Origin: Alistipes sp.
GTDB lineage: Bacteria > Bacteroidota > Bacteroidia > Bacteroidales > Rikenellaceae
Assembly (NCBI GenBank): GCA_017624955.1
Contig: JAGAMA010000040.1
Span: forward strand, 1 to 64,000
Direction: 5' to 3'
Length of the DNA: 64,000 nucleotides
Made by a program: the position numbers and the translations under genes. The notes under the pieces are model-generated. The model was not told where the DNA came from. It saw nothing but the letters and a program-made list of their open reading frames with translations, and did not search any database. This document shows, piece by piece, positions 1 through 5,690 of the stretch (positions are counted from its first letter, which is position 1; each line of letters starts with the position of its first letter).

Positions 1-162
1 ATGACCGAGGAATCGCTGCTTGGCTACACCTACTATCTCGGTGGTGTGAAGCTCGACGAGCCTCATTGGGAGACCAAAGATGACTACGAGTTGATCGATA
101 TGCCCGAAGATTGGATGCGCGATCCGAACGAGGAGGCCGAGGCGGAAATCATTAACGAATAG
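1..162 (+). CDS. Hypothetical protein, acidic C-terminus (probably partial)
   Basis: The reading frame is open from base 1 to a TAG at 160-162. The first codon is ATG, but the gene may begin further left, so 53 residues is a minimum. The end of the protein is strongly acidic (many Asp and Glu, ending EAEAEIINE) and has no membrane segment. It lies 4 bp before the next gene, so it belongs to the same tightly packed phage-like operon. I do not recognise the family, and no function can be assigned. Confidence 0.5.
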   Translation: MTEESLLGYTYYLGGVKLDEPHWETKDDYELIDMPEDWMRDPNEEAEAEIINE

Positions 163-166
163 AAAA

Positions 167-559
167 ATGAATTGGCAGGTACTTATTTCAATGATTGGGT
201 GCTTGGGCGGCTTGGAGTTTATTAAATGGCTTTTCACCCGAAAGGCCAACTCCAAGATAGCCGATGCTCAAGCAGACTCGGCCAAGATTCAGGCCGAGGA
301 GGATGAGTTCCATCTGAAAAAGGAAAGACTGAAGTTCGCTGACGAACAACTGCTGGAGCAGGAGAAACGCTATGCCGATTTGTCGGATAAATACTATGAG
401 CAGACCCTACTCGTGCGAAAGCTCAACGAGCAGGCCATCGAGCGAGAGCAGACGATCGGACAACAGAAAGCCGAGATTGCAGAGCTTAAAGCGGAACGGA
501 AGATGAAGTTGTGTGAACGAAGGGGGTGCGATAAGCGAGTACCCCAAAGCGGATATTGA
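167..559 (+). CDS. Small N-anchored coiled-coil protein of the lysis region
   Basis: The 130-residue protein begins with a hydrophobic segment (about residues 4-22), followed by a long charged Glu/Lys/Gln-rich helix (about 27-112) with coiled-coil character, and ends in a short Cys-containing tail (CERRGC, then a basic stretch). This shape, one membrane anchor plus a coiled coil next to an endolysin, resembles inner-membrane spanins or accessory lysis proteins of phages. That role is an inference from topology and position, not from a recognised domain. It starts 4 bp after the upstream stop and ends 3 bp before the endolysin gene, so all three are probably translated from one transcript. Confidence 0.6.
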   Translation: MNWQVLISMIGCLGGLEFIKWLFTRKANSKIADAQADSAKIQAEEDEFHLKKERLKFADEQLLEQEKRYADLSDKYYEQTLLVRKLNEQAIEREQTIGQQKAEIAELKAERKMKLCERRGCDKRVPQSGY

Positions 560-562
560 TAT

Positions 563-1009
563 ATGACACGCAAGGAGATAATCAATCAAATTCGACAGTT
601 CTTCGATATTGAAGAGCTGGTCTGCAACCACACCTTCGCCAAGTGGGGAGAGGCTTCGTGGCAATTCCTCAATACCGACTACCTACACACCCTGCTCGTC
701 GTCCGTCGTGACATTCTGCAAAGCCCGATGACTTGCAACTACTCGCTGATGCGTCAGCGTGGCCTTCGTTGTAACATGTGCCCTTTGGTGCAGGAGAAGG
801 GTTCGGTGTATCTTTCGAGCCATTTGCTGGGCAAAGCTGGCGACTTCACGGTGAAGAGCATGACGGCAGAGGATGCACGGCAGAAGATTCGGCAGAATGC
901 GCACCTCTTACCTCATCCTATCCGCATGGAGGAGGGGGTAACATGGCTTCATATTGACACCCTGCCACAATGGTGTGTAGAGCAAAAGGTGTATGGCTTT
1001 AGAGCGTAA
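563..1009 (+). CDS. Peptidase M15-type endolysin
   Basis: 148 residues, matching the small zinc D,D- or L,D-peptidase fold (M15 family) found in phage endolysins and D-Ala-D-Ala carboxypeptidases. The zinc-site signature is visible as SSHLLGKAGDF (His, then Asp six residues later) in the middle and WLHID near the C-terminus, with the expected spacing. There is no signal peptide, as is usual for endolysins released through a holin. It should cut peptide cross-links or stems of the host wall at the end of the lytic cycle. The stop codon overlaps the first base of a 12-bp tandem repeat array that leads directly into the next gene. Confidence 0.8.
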   Translation: MTRKEIINQIRQFFDIEELVCNHTFAKWGEASWQFLNTDYLHTLLVVRRDILQSPMTCNYSLMRQRGLRCNMCPLVQEKGSVYLSSHLLGKAGDFTVKSMTAEDARQKIRQNAHLLPHPIRMEEGVTWLHIDTLPQWCVEQKVYGFRA

Positions 1010-1068
1010 CTAGCAACCTTACTAGCAACCTTACTAGCAACCTTACTAGCAACATTACTAGCAACATT
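1009..1068 (+). repeat. Five tandem 12-bp repeats abutting the next start codon
   Basis: Five exact-length 12-mers occupy 1009-1068: three copies of actagcaacctt, then two of actagcaacatt. The first base is the last base of the endolysin stop codon and the last base touches the ATG at 1069. The array therefore replaces the whole translation-initiation region of the downstream gene. The unit length is a multiple of three. Confidence 0.95.
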
Positions 1069-1527
1069 ATGAAGAACACGCTATACATAGTTGGCTTGGT
1101 GGTGGCCTTTTTCTTGGGTCACTACCTCGCAACGCCCGAAGTGGTGGAGATCGAGCGCGTGGAGTACGACACTATCGTCAAGCGTGAGGTGGTGGCCGAC
1201 ACGATCGAGCGCGTGAAGGTGGTCTATCGCAACCTTCCGAGTGTGGAAATCGTGCGCAATGACACAATCGTTGTGCACGACACCGTGAGGGTGGCCGTTC
1301 CGATTTCTCGATACACCTTTGCCGATTCGCTATACAAGTGCGAGGTGGAGGGGTACGATGTGCAGATGAAGCGCATGGAGGTGTACCCCAAGACCATCTA
1401 TCGCACGGAGGTGGTCAAGAAGCCGAGCCGTTGGGGTGTTGGCGTACAGGTCGGCTATGGAATAAGCCGAGAGGGGCTATCCCCCTATATTGGAGTTGGA
1501 GTATCTTACAACTTAATAACTTTTTAA
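1069..1527 (+). CDS. DUF6808-like prophage membrane protein
   Basis: 152 residues. An N-terminal hydrophobic segment (about residues 4-21) is followed by a Val/Asp/Arg-rich region with repeated DTI/DTV motifs (TIVVHDTVRV), a central part rich in Tyr and Lys, and a Gly-rich C-terminus (VGVQVGYG, IGVGVSYNL) that looks like one or two beta strands of an outer-membrane type hairpin. The overall pattern matches proteins annotated as DUF6808 in Bacteroidales prophages, usually beside endolysins. It is probably a cell-envelope protein, perhaps spanning the periplasm during lysis, but the role is an inference. It starts directly after the 12-bp repeat array and ends 2 bp before the next ATG. Confidence 0.65.
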   Translation: MKNTLYIVGLVVAFFLGHYLATPEVVEIERVEYDTIVKREVVADTIERVKVVYRNLPSVEIVRNDTIVVHDTVRVAVPISRYTFADSLYKCEVEGYDVQMKRMEVYPKTIYRTEVVKKPSRWGVGVQVGYGISREGLSPYIGVGVSYNLITF

Positions 1528-1529
1528 CC

Positions 1530-1790
1530 ATGAAAAAGATTTTTGAAAAGGTCCTCGGTTGGTTTCGGGGCATTGGCATCGACAAGCATTGGCACTTCAT
1601 TGTGGGTATGATTATCGCTGCCTTCTTTGCGATGGTCGTTGGCCTTGAGGTCTGCATCCTGCCCGTGATTGCGGTAGCATTCCTCAAGGAGATGTACGAC
1701 ACGGTTGTTAAGCTCGTGCCGATTGATTGGTGGGACTTGACTGCTACGATTCTCGGAGGCCTGATTATTCAGTTGTTCGTGTATTTGTAA
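1530..1790 (+). CDS. Small membrane protein, holin-like (YfiM/DUF2279-like pattern)
   Basis: 86 residues, with the start placed at MKKIF (1530), 2 bp after the previous stop; an upstream in-frame ATG would overlap DUF6808 by nearly 200 bp. The pattern DKHWHFIVG near residue 18, KEMYDTV near the middle and DWWDLTATILGG near the end resembles the DKxxHF / KExxD / D-D-xxxT-xxGG arrangement of DUF2279 (YfiM) membrane proteins. At least two membrane helices are evident. In a phage lysis cluster this may be the holin, but no experiment or close named homologue supports that here. A short hairpin follows at 1832-1848. Confidence 0.6.
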   Translation: MKKIFEKVLGWFRGIGIDKHWHFIVGMIIAAFFAMVVGLEVCILPVIAVAFLKEMYDTVVKLVPIDWWDLTATILGGLIIQLFVYL

Positions 1791-1831
1791 ATTCTTGAAA
1801 GTTTTTGAAGAATCTTCAAGAATTTTCAAGT

Positions 1832-1848
1832 GGTGACGTTTTGTCACC
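1832..1848 (+). terminator. Short GC-containing hairpin after the holin-like gene
   Basis: A perfect 6-bp stem, ggtgac / gtcacc, with a 5-nt loop lies 42 bp after the stop at 1790. The tail is only weakly T-rich, so it may be a weak terminator or an RNA-stability hairpin. The A/T-rich stretch just before it contains repeated ttcaag motifs. Confidence 0.35.
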
Positions 1849-1865
1849 GTTTGGAAAGAAACAAG

Positions 1866-1949
1866 ATGGAGAATACGACCAAGCCCTGCGACCTAATCTT
1901 CCTTTGGTGGGAAGATTATACAGAACCTCCAAAGACGATTGAACAATGA
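1866..1949 (+). CDS. Tiny 27-residue ORF translationally coupled to the next gene
   Basis: An ATG-initiated frame of 27 codons (starts MENTTKPC, ends PKTIEQ) stops with TGA at 1947-1949. That TGA overlaps the ATG of the next gene in an ATGA arrangement (1946-1949), a common sign of translational coupling and the main reason to believe this short frame is real. It contains two adjacent Trp residues (FLWWEDY) and one Cys. No signal peptide or known family is visible. Confidence 0.45.
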   Translation: MENTTKPCDLIFLWWEDYTEPPKTIEQ

Positions 1950-2260
1950 AACGAGCGATCGAGCTGCTGCTCATCATTACGCTACTGTTGCCGATGATCC
2001 ACGACCTTCAGTCGGTCGAGGATGTGTGCATCGTGGCCGATACTGGGCAGTATCTTGCTGACCCAACCGACGACGTGGAGTGGCAAGCGCCTCCGAAAAC
2101 ATTATCTTTAACCATTCTCTTAAAGGCTACGACCCTGCGACGCTTCTCTATCGTGAGGGTCAAGTGTCTGCGCCTTCTGCGCCAAAAGCCTAACATACAT
2201 TCTGAATCATTCCGACGGAGTGAGATGCGGTCGGGTGATGTTTCCACAATGCGCATTTGA
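1946..2260 (+). CDS. Hypothetical exported protein, possibly frameshifted
   Basis: 104 residues. The first 20 look like a signal peptide or membrane anchor (MKRAIELLLIITLLLP), and residues 21-50 are an ordinary acidic segment. From about residue 51 the composition changes abruptly to Leu/Arg/Ser-rich, unlike its neighbours. In the third forward frame the same DNA from about 2090 reads an ordinary segment containing SLKGYDPATLLYREG, stopping at TAA near 2190. This suggests either a frameshift near 2090 or a second overlapping gene. The start overlaps the preceding tiny ORF by 4 bp. Confidence 0.45.
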   Translation: MKRAIELLLIITLLLPMIHDLQSVEDVCIVADTGQYLADPTDDVEWQAPPKTLSLTILLKATTLRRFSIVRVKCLRLLRQKPNIHSESFRRSEMRSGDVSTMRI

Positions 2261-2310
2261 TTATAGGTAGCCTTTTTCGTGAGATCACGCAAAAGGTGGG
2301 ATAACTGTGT

Positions 2311-2346
2311 CCATACCTATATGGATGTGGTAATATACTACCACAT
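2311..2346. promoter_or_regulatory. Inverted repeats upstream of the DnaA-like gene
   Basis: An 8-bp perfect inverted repeat (atgtggta / taccacat, 2325-2332 and 2339-2346, 6-bp spacer) lies about 50 bp before the start at 2396, next to a weaker one (tccat / atgga). Inverted repeats of this size upstream of a regulator gene are typical operator sites. The link to the DnaA-like protein is an inference. Confidence 0.4.
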
Positions 2347-2395
2347 TTGAGTTGTAAAGTAATACTTAACTACTGAAAATCAAAATACGCTGACT

Positions 2396-2698
2396 ATGTG
2401 CAAGATATACAAAGAGGTTCTGAATCTCGTATCGGAGGAAACAGAGATCTCACCGATACTTATTCAAAGCAAATCACGGCTCGACGATGCAGTGAATGCA
2501 CGTCAAATGGTGGCCTACTTCTGCTCACGAGCCGGGATGTCGCCCCGAAACATTGCCGACAAGCTCGGCATATCTCGGCAGGCTGTCTGCCAAAAGATTT
2601 CGACGATCGGCGACAAACGTATGCTTAAGTCTTTCGAGTTTAACTTCAAACGGATAGAGGCGGAGTTTGTCAAACTCTTCCCCGATGGGTGCAAGTAA
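2396..2698 (+). CDS. Small DNA-binding protein with a DnaA domain IV-like helix-turn-helix
   Basis: 100 residues. Residues about 22-70 (containing SRLDDAVNARQMVAYF and NIADKLGISRQAV) match the C-terminal DNA-binding domain of DnaA-like proteins, in which a basic helix VxxARxxxxYxxR precedes a helix-turn-helix. There is no AAA+ ATPase domain, so it is not a replication initiator by itself. It more likely binds element DNA as a regulator or replication accessory. It stands apart from its neighbours, with 135 bp upstream containing inverted repeats and 112 bp downstream containing a promoter-like box. It may therefore control the structural genes that follow. Confidence 0.65.
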   Translation: MCKIYKEVLNLVSEETEISPILIQSKSRLDDAVNARQMVAYFCSRAGMSPRNIADKLGISRQAVCQKISTIGDKRMLKSFEFNFKRIEAEFVKLFPDGCK

Positions 2699-2758
2699 TC
2701 TGCAAGAAACTCGCAAATAAGTAGCAAATAACTCCTTCCGTAGCCCTGCACCATTCCC

Positions 2759-2785
2759 GACCTTTGTAGTGTCGGGGAATAGTCC
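2759..2785 (+). promoter_or_regulatory. Promoter-like -7 box with small hairpin before the next gene block
   Basis: gacctttg (2759-2766) resembles the -7 box TAnnTTTG (first two bases differ) and is followed by a small ggggaatagtcccc hairpin (2772-2785), 45 bp before the start at 2811. It begins a new run of closely packed genes. No convincing -33 box is visible. Confidence 0.3.
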
Positions 2786-2810
2786 CCGGCAGGACTAAAA
2801 AAGTTAGGTT

Positions 2811-3302
2811 ATGGACGGTAATTTTTTGACTTCGGGCGATCTCGCACTGTACGAGACCCGAAAGATGTTCCCCTTCAACTATGAGGGTGGCGGCTACCCC
2901 TATGGCGGTGGCTACAAGCGTCGTGATTCGTTGCAGGGCGCATCCATCACGGGCGTTGTGCTCGGTGGTACGGCGTTGGCTGTGGCTATCGCAGCCGCTC
3001 TTGGCGTGAACGCCGCATCGAAGGCTCGCTCGAAGGGCAACGAGAAGGTGTCGGAGTTCATCGGCAAATTTATGTCGGAGGAGAAGAAGTCGCGCGAGAC
3101 GTGGCAGAATCTCCATACGCCGACGATCACGCAGTATGTGGATGTGCAGTCGGGTTCGGGTGCCTACTCGGGTGCAAATGCCGCAGCGCAGGCTGCTGCA
3201 TACGCGCAGAACTTCGGCGTAAACTCGGCCATCGGTGGTTGCAACTACCTCCGCATCGCTCGCGTGAGTGAGCCGCGTAGTTGTGGCTGTGACGGCGAGT
3301 AG
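2811..3302 (+). CDS. Gly/Ala-rich small membrane protein of the phage-like element
   Basis: 163 residues. The N-terminus is Gly/Tyr-rich (GGGYPYGGGYKRR), followed by one clear hydrophobic Ala/Gly/Val segment (about residues 46-66) with small-xxx-small spacing, a charged helix (about 68-95), an Ala-rich stretch and a Cys-containing C-terminus (SCGCDGE). There is no signal peptide. Small single-pass proteins of this kind occur in virions with an internal membrane, but also as minor coat or holin-type proteins, so I assign no function. It is the first gene of a compact block that continues to 5414, and a strong hairpin follows at 3312-3336. Confidence 0.6.
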   Translation: MDGNFLTSGDLALYETRKMFPFNYEGGGYPYGGGYKRRDSLQGASITGVVLGGTALAVAIAAALGVNAASKARSKGNEKVSEFIGKFMSEEKKSRETWQNLHTPTITQYVDVQSGSGAYSGANAAAQAAAYAQNFGVNSAIGGCNYLRIARVSEPRSCGCDGE

Positions 3303-3311
3303 CCGCACAAA

Positions 3312-3336
3312 GGAGGGTGAGGATGGCTCACCCTCC
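3312..3336 (+). terminator. Strong hairpin between two element genes
   Basis: A perfect 10-bp stem, ggagggtgag / ctcaccctcc, with a 5-nt loop lies just after the stop at 3302. The following bases are atctctt rather than a T-run, so it is more likely a partial terminator or an mRNA-stability element that sets a high level for the upstream gene. Confidence 0.5.
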
Positions 3337-3364
3337 ATCTCTTAACCTCTAAAAGTTTATCACG

Positions 3365-3694
3365 ATGTTTTCGAGACCCATTAACCCCGATATGGTAGTG
3401 CCGACCTCCAAGGTCGCACTGAAGATGAGTTGCCTACGCGCTTGCAACAACGATGTGGAGAAGGCGGCAAAGCTATACGACTTTTTCGTGAAGGACATGC
3501 AGAACATCCCCGATTTCGACCCCGTACCTCCCTCGATGTTTGAGCAAGCCAAAAGCACCATAGGCGATCTGTTCGGGTGGCTTGATAACAACCAGGATAA
3601 GCTCGCAGGGGCTTTTCAACTTATTCAGCAGTTCCGAGGTAGTGGTGCGATTGCGACCGGCCAACCTCCCGTAAATGTACCCCCTTTGCCGTAG
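3365..3694 (+). CDS. Hypothetical protein of the phage-like element
   Basis: 109 residues, soluble in appearance. It has an N-terminal region with paired Cys (SCLRAC), a helical middle (VEKAAKLYDFFVKDM), an FGWLDNNQDKL segment and a Pro-rich C-terminus (PPVNVPPLP). No signal peptide or membrane helix is evident. It sits 7 bp before the next gene in a structural-type gene block. I do not recognise the family. A scaffold, minor capsid or connector role would fit the position but cannot be read from the sequence. Confidence 0.55.
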   Translation: MFSRPINPDMVVPTSKVALKMSCLRACNNDVEKAAKLYDFFVKDMQNIPDFDPVPPSMFEQAKSTIGDLFGWLDNNQDKLAGAFQLIQQFRGSGAIATGQPPVNVPPLP

Positions 3695-3700
3695 TGAATT

Positions 3701-3898
3701 ATGAGACCCTATAAAATCACCCTATATGTGTATGCGGAAACGCCCCAGGAGGCGGAGGCCGCAGAGAAGGCTCTTTACGACTTTGTAAAGGGAAAGTATG
3801 AGCGTGGCGTGTTGGTTCGGGCCGAAAAGATAACCGAAGCCTTGCGTAGGTATGCTGACAACTTTTTCTTAACCAACTTTTTGAAGAATGGACGCTAA
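3701..3898 (+). CDS. Small hypothetical protein, alpha/beta
   Basis: 65 residues. A beta-strand-like start (YKITLYVYAE) is followed by a helix rich in Glu/Ala (TPQEAEAAEKALYDF) and a basic helix, a pattern like a compact ferredoxin-like or regulatory fold. It overlaps the next gene by 11 bp, typical of coupled translation. No family is recognised. Confidence 0.5.
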   Translation: MRPYKITLYVYAETPQEAEAAEKALYDFVKGKYERGVLVRAEKITEALRRYADNFFLTNFLKNGR

Positions 3899-4088
3899 AC
3901 AACCCAAGACCATATTCGAGCAGCTTGTGTTCGGTTTGGTCACGACGAACGAAAATCTCGGTGCCGTAGCCGAGCGTGTGGATGCTGTATCGGCAAAGCT
4001 CGATATGGTTTTGGCTGCATTGTCAGCAACGCCCATTGAAACACAACCCTCCGAGCCAACGACCTTCGGCGCGGAGCAACCTATCTAA
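3888..4088 (+). CDS. Small hypothetical protein with coiled-coil middle
   Basis: 66 residues. The middle (NLGAVAERVDAVSAKLDMVL) has heptad-like hydrophobic spacing, suggesting a short oligomerising coiled coil. The C-terminus is Pro/Thr/Glu-rich and probably flexible. Its start lies inside the end of the preceding gene. Small trimeric coiled coils of this type are common among phage accessory and fibre-associated proteins, but no specific role can be assigned. Confidence 0.5.
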   Translation: MDAKQPKTIFEQLVFGLVTTNENLGAVAERVDAVSAKLDMVLAALSATPIETQPSEPTTFGAEQPI

Positions 4089-4113
4089 AAGAGGGTCAAA
4101 AACGACATGAGCT

Positions 4114-4533
4114 ATGAACGCTAAAAACTATTTCGCAAACATTACGGCGACGCTTGCAGCCGGCTCGGTGGCTTCGCCGTATCAGTACCTGATTAACATC
4201 ACGCAGAAGTTGTGTAAGCCTTCGTGCGTGGAGCAGACCCCCGTGTTTGCTCCGGTATTCTCTCTTGTAGGGATTACGCAGGTCGGCGTGGGGCAGTTTC
4301 TTGCAACGATCCACGTTGAGGGTGTGATCTCGTATGTTCCGTGCGATGGAAACGTGTGCTGCACGAAGTCGCAGTTGATCTCGCAGGATTTCACGATTCC
4401 GATTGCGGCGGCCACGGTGACGACCGTAACCCTCGCAAAGGGGACGACGATCAACACGATTGCCGGAGCACCCTGCAAGACGTGCAGTCGAAACTTCGTG
4501 AGCGAATCGCCTCTCGTTGTAACGGTCGCATAA
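4114..4533 (+). CDS. Cys-rich, beta-rich putative structural protein
   Basis: 139 residues, rich in Thr, Val and Ala with alternating hydrophobic residues that predict a beta-sandwich. Eight or more cysteines occur in clusters (LCKPSC, PCDGNVCC, PCKTC), suggesting metal binding or disulfides. There is no signal peptide and no membrane helix. The beta-rich composition, central place in the gene block and moderate size fit a virion surface or capsid-associated protein, but this is only an inference. It ends 1 bp before the next start codon. Confidence 0.55.
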   Translation: MNAKNYFANITATLAAGSVASPYQYLINITQKLCKPSCVEQTPVFAPVFSLVGITQVGVGQFLATIHVEGVISYVPCDGNVCCTKSQLISQDFTIPIAAATVTTVTLAKGTTINTIAGAPCKTCSRNFVSESPLVVTVA

Positions 4534-4534
4534 T

Positions 4535-4810
4535 ATGATGTTGATAGCCCTGATAGTGATGATGCTTGCAACCCTCGCGCATCACCTCGGATTACCCGAA
4601 GCTATTGCGCGTGTGGGTCTGAAAGTCGCCAAGTGCCCGAAATGCCTTTCCTTTTGGATCGCGCTGCTCGTCCTTGTGTTTGTCGGGTGTAATGTATTTA
4701 TCGCTATCGGGCTATCACTCATCGTGGCCTATCTATCGTTTTGGTTTGGCTTACTGCTCGGGTGGCTGAACCGCAAATATGATGAACTATGGCAAAGACT
4801 ACAAAGGTAA
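4535..4810 (+). CDS. Small multi-pass membrane protein with a CPKC motif
   Basis: 91 residues with about three hydrophobic segments (roughly 2-16, 38-55 and 56-75). A KCPKCLSFW motif just before the second helix resembles the CxxC-SFW pattern of small phage and bacterial membrane proteins of the DUF1360 type. The motif may bind metal or be a redox pair at the membrane surface. The C-terminus is basic and aromatic (WLNRKYDELWQRLQR). The last 22 bases overlap the start of the next small gene. Confidence 0.6.
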   Translation: MMLIALIVMMLATLAHHLGLPEAIARVGLKVAKCPKCLSFWIALLVLVFVGCNVFIAIGLSLIVAYLSFWFGLLLGWLNRKYDELWQRLQR

Positions 4811-4911
4811 AACAGGTGCAAGCACCGCAGGAGGTGGTCGTTCCGCGCATCGTGCCACCTCGCAAGTATAAACCGACACCCCGATTCAAAGGTGGGTGTC
4901 CTAACTGTTAA
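4789..4911 (+). CDS. 40-residue basic protein ending in CPNC
   Basis: A short frame from ATG at 4789 to TAA at 4909-4911, overlapping the end of the membrane-protein gene by 22 bp and ending 8 bp before the next start. The product is basic and Pro-rich (VPRIVPPRKYKPTPRF) and ends GGCPNC, with no hydrophobic segment. The tight fit between its neighbours and the biased composition make a real gene likely. It could bind nucleic acid or coat the genome, but this cannot be shown from sequence. Confidence 0.55.
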   Translation: MAKTTKVKQVQAPQEVVVPRIVPPRKYKPTPRFKGGCPNC

Positions 4912-4919
4912 ACAACACC

Positions 4920-5414
4920 ATGAACTACTACGATATAGTAAAAGCAAATGCCGCCAAATTTCGAGGCGACGAAAAAGCGATGTGGAGCAGCATCGAAAGC
5001 GTGTCTGTGCTTCTGGAGAAAATCAAGGAGGAGTACCCCGATCTCTATTGGTCGTTTTTGCGAGACCAGCACGAGGTAATGGTTGGTCATCATTTCAACG
5101 AGGCGTATGCCAAGTGGGAAGTCGAGAAGATGCACCACAAAGGGATGGATGGCACCACCTACAAAGGTAAGCATTGGAGCATCGAGCAGACGAACGCCGT
5201 GCTGAACGGCATGCGCTCAAAGATTCCTGCCGCCTACAACGAGTGGGACTTCTATGTTGCGCTGAACGCATCCTACCACGACTTCTGTAAGGCCGCTAAG
5301 AAACACATGCCGGATAAGGCCGACGAGCTGATTATCGACCTGGCCGTTGCGTTCTGGTTCGATGACGAGGATTGGGACGGCACAACGAAGGTGTGGGATT
5401 ACTTCCGTAAATAG
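4920..5414 (+). CDS. Hypothetical acidic protein, last gene of the element
   Basis: 164 residues, mostly helical, rich in Trp, Tyr, Asp and His (FRGDEKAMWSS near the N-terminus, HHKGMDGTTYKGKHW in the middle, FWFDDEDWDG near the end). There is no signal peptide or membrane helix. It resembles a conserved hypothetical protein I associate with Bacteroidales prophages, but I cannot name a function. It is followed by a bidirectional terminator and the 3' end of tRNA-Ala, so it is the last gene of the integrated element. Confidence 0.6.
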   Translation: MNYYDIVKANAAKFRGDEKAMWSSIESVSVLLEKIKEEYPDLYWSFLRDQHEVMVGHHFNEAYAKWEVEKMHHKGMDGTTYKGKHWSIEQTNAVLNGMRSKIPAAYNEWDFYVALNASYHDFCKAAKKHMPDKADELIIDLAVAFWFDDEDWDGTTKVWDYFRK

Positions 5415-5460
5415 CCTAAAAATGGGAGTTGTGTGTAAATTGTGTGCACATAGAAAAAAG

Positions 5461-5494
5461 AATCAGCCACCTACGCGATTGTAAGTGGCTGATT
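5461..5494. terminator. Bidirectional terminator between element and tRNA-Ala
   Basis: A perfect 10-bp stem, aatcagccac / gtggctgatt, with a 14-nt loop is flanked by an A-run on the left and T-rich sequence on the right. It can end transcription both from the element (+) and from the tRNA gene (-). Confidence 0.8.
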
Positions 5495-5501
5495 TTCATT
5501 G

Positions 5502-5575
<74 letters not shown>

Positions 5576-5640
5576 ATTGCGAGTGCAAATATACGGCAAA
5601 AAATCTTACCTGCAAATTTTTCGGCAAAAAAAATAAAAAA

Positions 5641-5667
5641 GAGGGTTGTGGCAAAACCACAACCCTC
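5641..5667 (-). terminator. korB terminator
   Basis: An 11-bp perfect stem, gagggttgtgg / ccacaaccctc, with a 5-nt loop lies just after the korB stop. On the minus strand it is followed by a long T-run (A-run on the plus strand at 5625-5640). Confidence 0.85.
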
Positions 5668-5690
5668 TTTCTGTGCGTTGAAGGTGCTTG

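Larger units (their letters stand above)
1..5414 (+). mobile_element. Right end of an integrated phage-like element
   Basis: A run of small, closely spaced or overlapping + strand genes (27 to 164 codons) ends just before a terminator and the 3' end of a tRNA-Ala gene. The run includes an M15 endolysin, a holin-like membrane protein, an N-anchored coiled coil, a DUF6808-type protein, a DnaA-domain-IV-like DNA-binding protein and several tiny membrane or Cys-rich proteins. Everything beyond the tRNA is core metabolism on the other strand. No integrase, terminase, portal or tail gene lies in the visible part, and the left end is outside the window, so the exact limits and virus type are unknown. 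Prophage identity is an inference from the lysis genes, gene sizes and tRNA-adjacent position. Confidence 0.7.

Noticed and set aside
1..5414. Conjugative transposon or ICE end
   Set aside because: No tra, mob or relaxase genes are seen; the endolysin and lysis-type genes favour a phage-like element.
5415..5500. Exact attachment site of the element at tRNA-Ala
   Set aside because: Only one end of the element is visible, so a direct repeat of the tRNA 3' end cannot be checked.
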